Positions 63,243 to 64,000 of a DNA stretch of 64,000 bases are shown piece by piece (the first letter of the stretch is position 1; each line of letters opens with the position of its first letter). Both the position numbers and the translations under genes were made by a program. Origin of the DNA: Streptomyces sp. HUAS ZL42 (GTDB taxonomy: Bacteria; Actinomycetota; Actinomycetes; Streptomycetales; Streptomycetaceae); the NCBI RefSeq assembly GCF_040782645.1, contig NZ_CP160403.1, positions 8,095,001 through 8,159,000 on the forward strand, given 5' to 3'. Under the pieces are notes generated by a model. The model saw only the letters and a list, made by a program, of their open reading frames with translations. It had not been told where the DNA came from and did not search any database.

Positions 63243-64000
63243 TGACCTCCCTGCCCCCGCCCAGCGCAAGTGGCGCACGGATCGCAGGCGACCTGTATCA
63301 GTGGCAGCTCGCGTGGCAAGGGTGCGTGACCGCCGTCCGCGACGCCGCCATCCACACACCCAATCCGGTCGTCGCGGTCGGCGTAGAAGTCGACGACGCC
63401 GGCAACCTAGACGACGTCGTCCTGCACCGCGTCACCCCTCCGCATTCCTACGCCCAGGTGAAGTACGCCGTCGACAGCAGCAGCCCCGTCAACGAGGAGT
63501 ACTTGCTCAAGCCCAGCGACTCTGGCGGTCCGTCGATCCTGAAGAAGATCGCCCGCACCTGGCGCCAGCTCACCGCCGACGGCACTCCGGTGGACTTGGC
63601 CCTGATCAGTAATCGGGCCCCCGACCCCGGCGACCCGCTGGTCTCACTCCGTGATTCCCGCACCCAGTTGCTGATGCCCAAAGCTGGTCAACAAGGCCCC
63701 AGATCAGCAAAAGGCACTGCCCGACGACGATGGGCTGTGGGTGCCGACTTGACCGAGGCTGCCCTGCGCGACCTGCTTGAGGTGCTCCGCTTCGACCTTG
63801 CCCGTGACCCGACCCATCTGCACGAACACGTTCAGTCGCTCATGCTCGCCACGGGTTTGCGCCCGGATGATGCGGCGATTCATATCGGGGCCGATTGGGT
63901 GGCCCGCCAGGTACGAGATGGTCGGAGGACACTGACCCTGGCCGCCATCACCGAAGCCATCGACTCACTGCAGCTAAGGGCCGGACCCACCCGCGCCGTG
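63242..64000 (+). CDS. CBASS effector, nuclease-like N-terminus (Cap4-like; cut by window edge)
   Basis: 253 codons are visible, open to the edge, starting ATG in a TGATG overlap with the TRIP13 gene. The N-terminus GARIAGDLYQWQLAWQGCVT, then GNLDDVVLHR and SYAQVKYAVDSSSPVNEEYL, has the Asp...QxK pattern of a PD-(D/E)xK nuclease like the DUF4297 domain of Cap4 effectors. The middle (RSAKGTARRRWAVGADLTEA ... LMLATGLRPDDAAIHIGADW) is helical. In Cap4 a C-terminal SAVED domain would bind the cyclic nucleotide and trigger DNA cutting; that part would lie beyond base 64000, so SAVED is a prediction. Clear CBASS position; exact effector class uncertain. Confidence 0.75.
   Translation, partial: MTSLPPPSASGARIAGDLYQWQLAWQGCVTAVRDAAIHTPNPVVAVGVEVDDAGNLDDVVLHRVTPPHSYAQVKYAVDSSSPVNEEYLLKPSDSGGPSILKKIARTWRQLTADGTPVDLALISNRAPDPGDPLVSLRDSRTQLLMPKAGQQGPRSAKGTARRRWAVGADLTEAALRDLLEVLRFDLARDPTHLHEHVQSLMLATGLRPDDAAIHIGADWVARQVRDGRRTLTLAAITEAIDSLQLRAGPTRAV

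Noticed and set aside
1..64000. tRNA, rRNA or CRISPR arrays
   Set aside because: No cloverleaf-like sequences, rRNA segments or regularly spaced repeats were seen by eye; a tRNAscan or CRISPR search would be needed to exclude them fully.

Overview
The window is high-GC actinobacterial DNA, most likely from a Streptomyces chromosome. The base composition, frequent GTG starts, Tat and lipobox signal peptides, sugar ABC importers without their own ATPase gene, and the many LacI-, XRE/MmyB- and TetR-type regulators all fit. About ten gene remnants lie among intact genes, which fits a variable, decaying region rather than the core.

Region 1 (1-22 kb) is for plant polysaccharide use. A sugar ABC importer (lipoprotein plus two permeases, the second cut by the left edge) is divergent from a LacI regulator and a secreted sialidase-fold hydrolase (GH93-like) with ricin-type lectin repeats. 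Next come a GH42 beta-galactosidase, an internally deleted GH31 remnant, a LacI remnant, and a second importer divergent from GH3, GH43 and GH5 (catalytic domain plus X2 and CBM46-like modules) enzymes and an intact LacI regulator. GH5, GH31, GH42, GH3 and GH43 together suggest xyloglucan breakdown, with two members of that set already lost.

Region 2 (22-42.3 kb, resumed at 48-52.9 kb) is a redox and electrophile-handling region. It has alcohol dehydrogenases, a quinone oxidoreductase, WrbA, NTF2-like, DJ-1/PfpI and tandem MoaF-like proteins, a DHA2 exporter, a Tat-exported molybdenum aldehyde oxidoreductase with its XdhC-type chaperone, an aldo/keto reductase, SDRs and a carboxylesterase. 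Three paralogous XRE/MmyB-type regulators are spread through it. A recurring imperfect palindrome (CCAGGGA-type half, A/T-rich centre, CCTTCCTACC-type half) lies in nearly every promoter region, 33-34 nt before the start of each of the three regulators, so this looks like one shared regulon.

Region 3 (42.3-48 kb and 53-54.6 kb) is decayed. The two halves of what may be one TetR gene flank an intact GH78 alpha-L-rhamnosidase. There is a truncated quinone oxidoreductase, a broken LAL-type regulator, and a broken second copy of the GH93-like gene next to a GH42 remnant.

Region 4 (55.1-64 kb) is a defence or mobile island. It starts with a TniB ATPase and an 877-residue TniQ protein carrying extra helix-turn-helix segments and a C-terminal LysR-type domain, with no transposase gene beside them. 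A HigB toxin / XRE-ImmA antitoxin pair follows, divergent from a type III CBASS operon: CD-NTase, HORMA, TRIP13-like ATPase, and a nuclease-like effector cut by the right edge. TniB and TniQ are visibly less G/C-rich than their surroundings, suggesting later acquisition. No tRNA, rRNA, CRISPR array or complete insertion sequence was seen.
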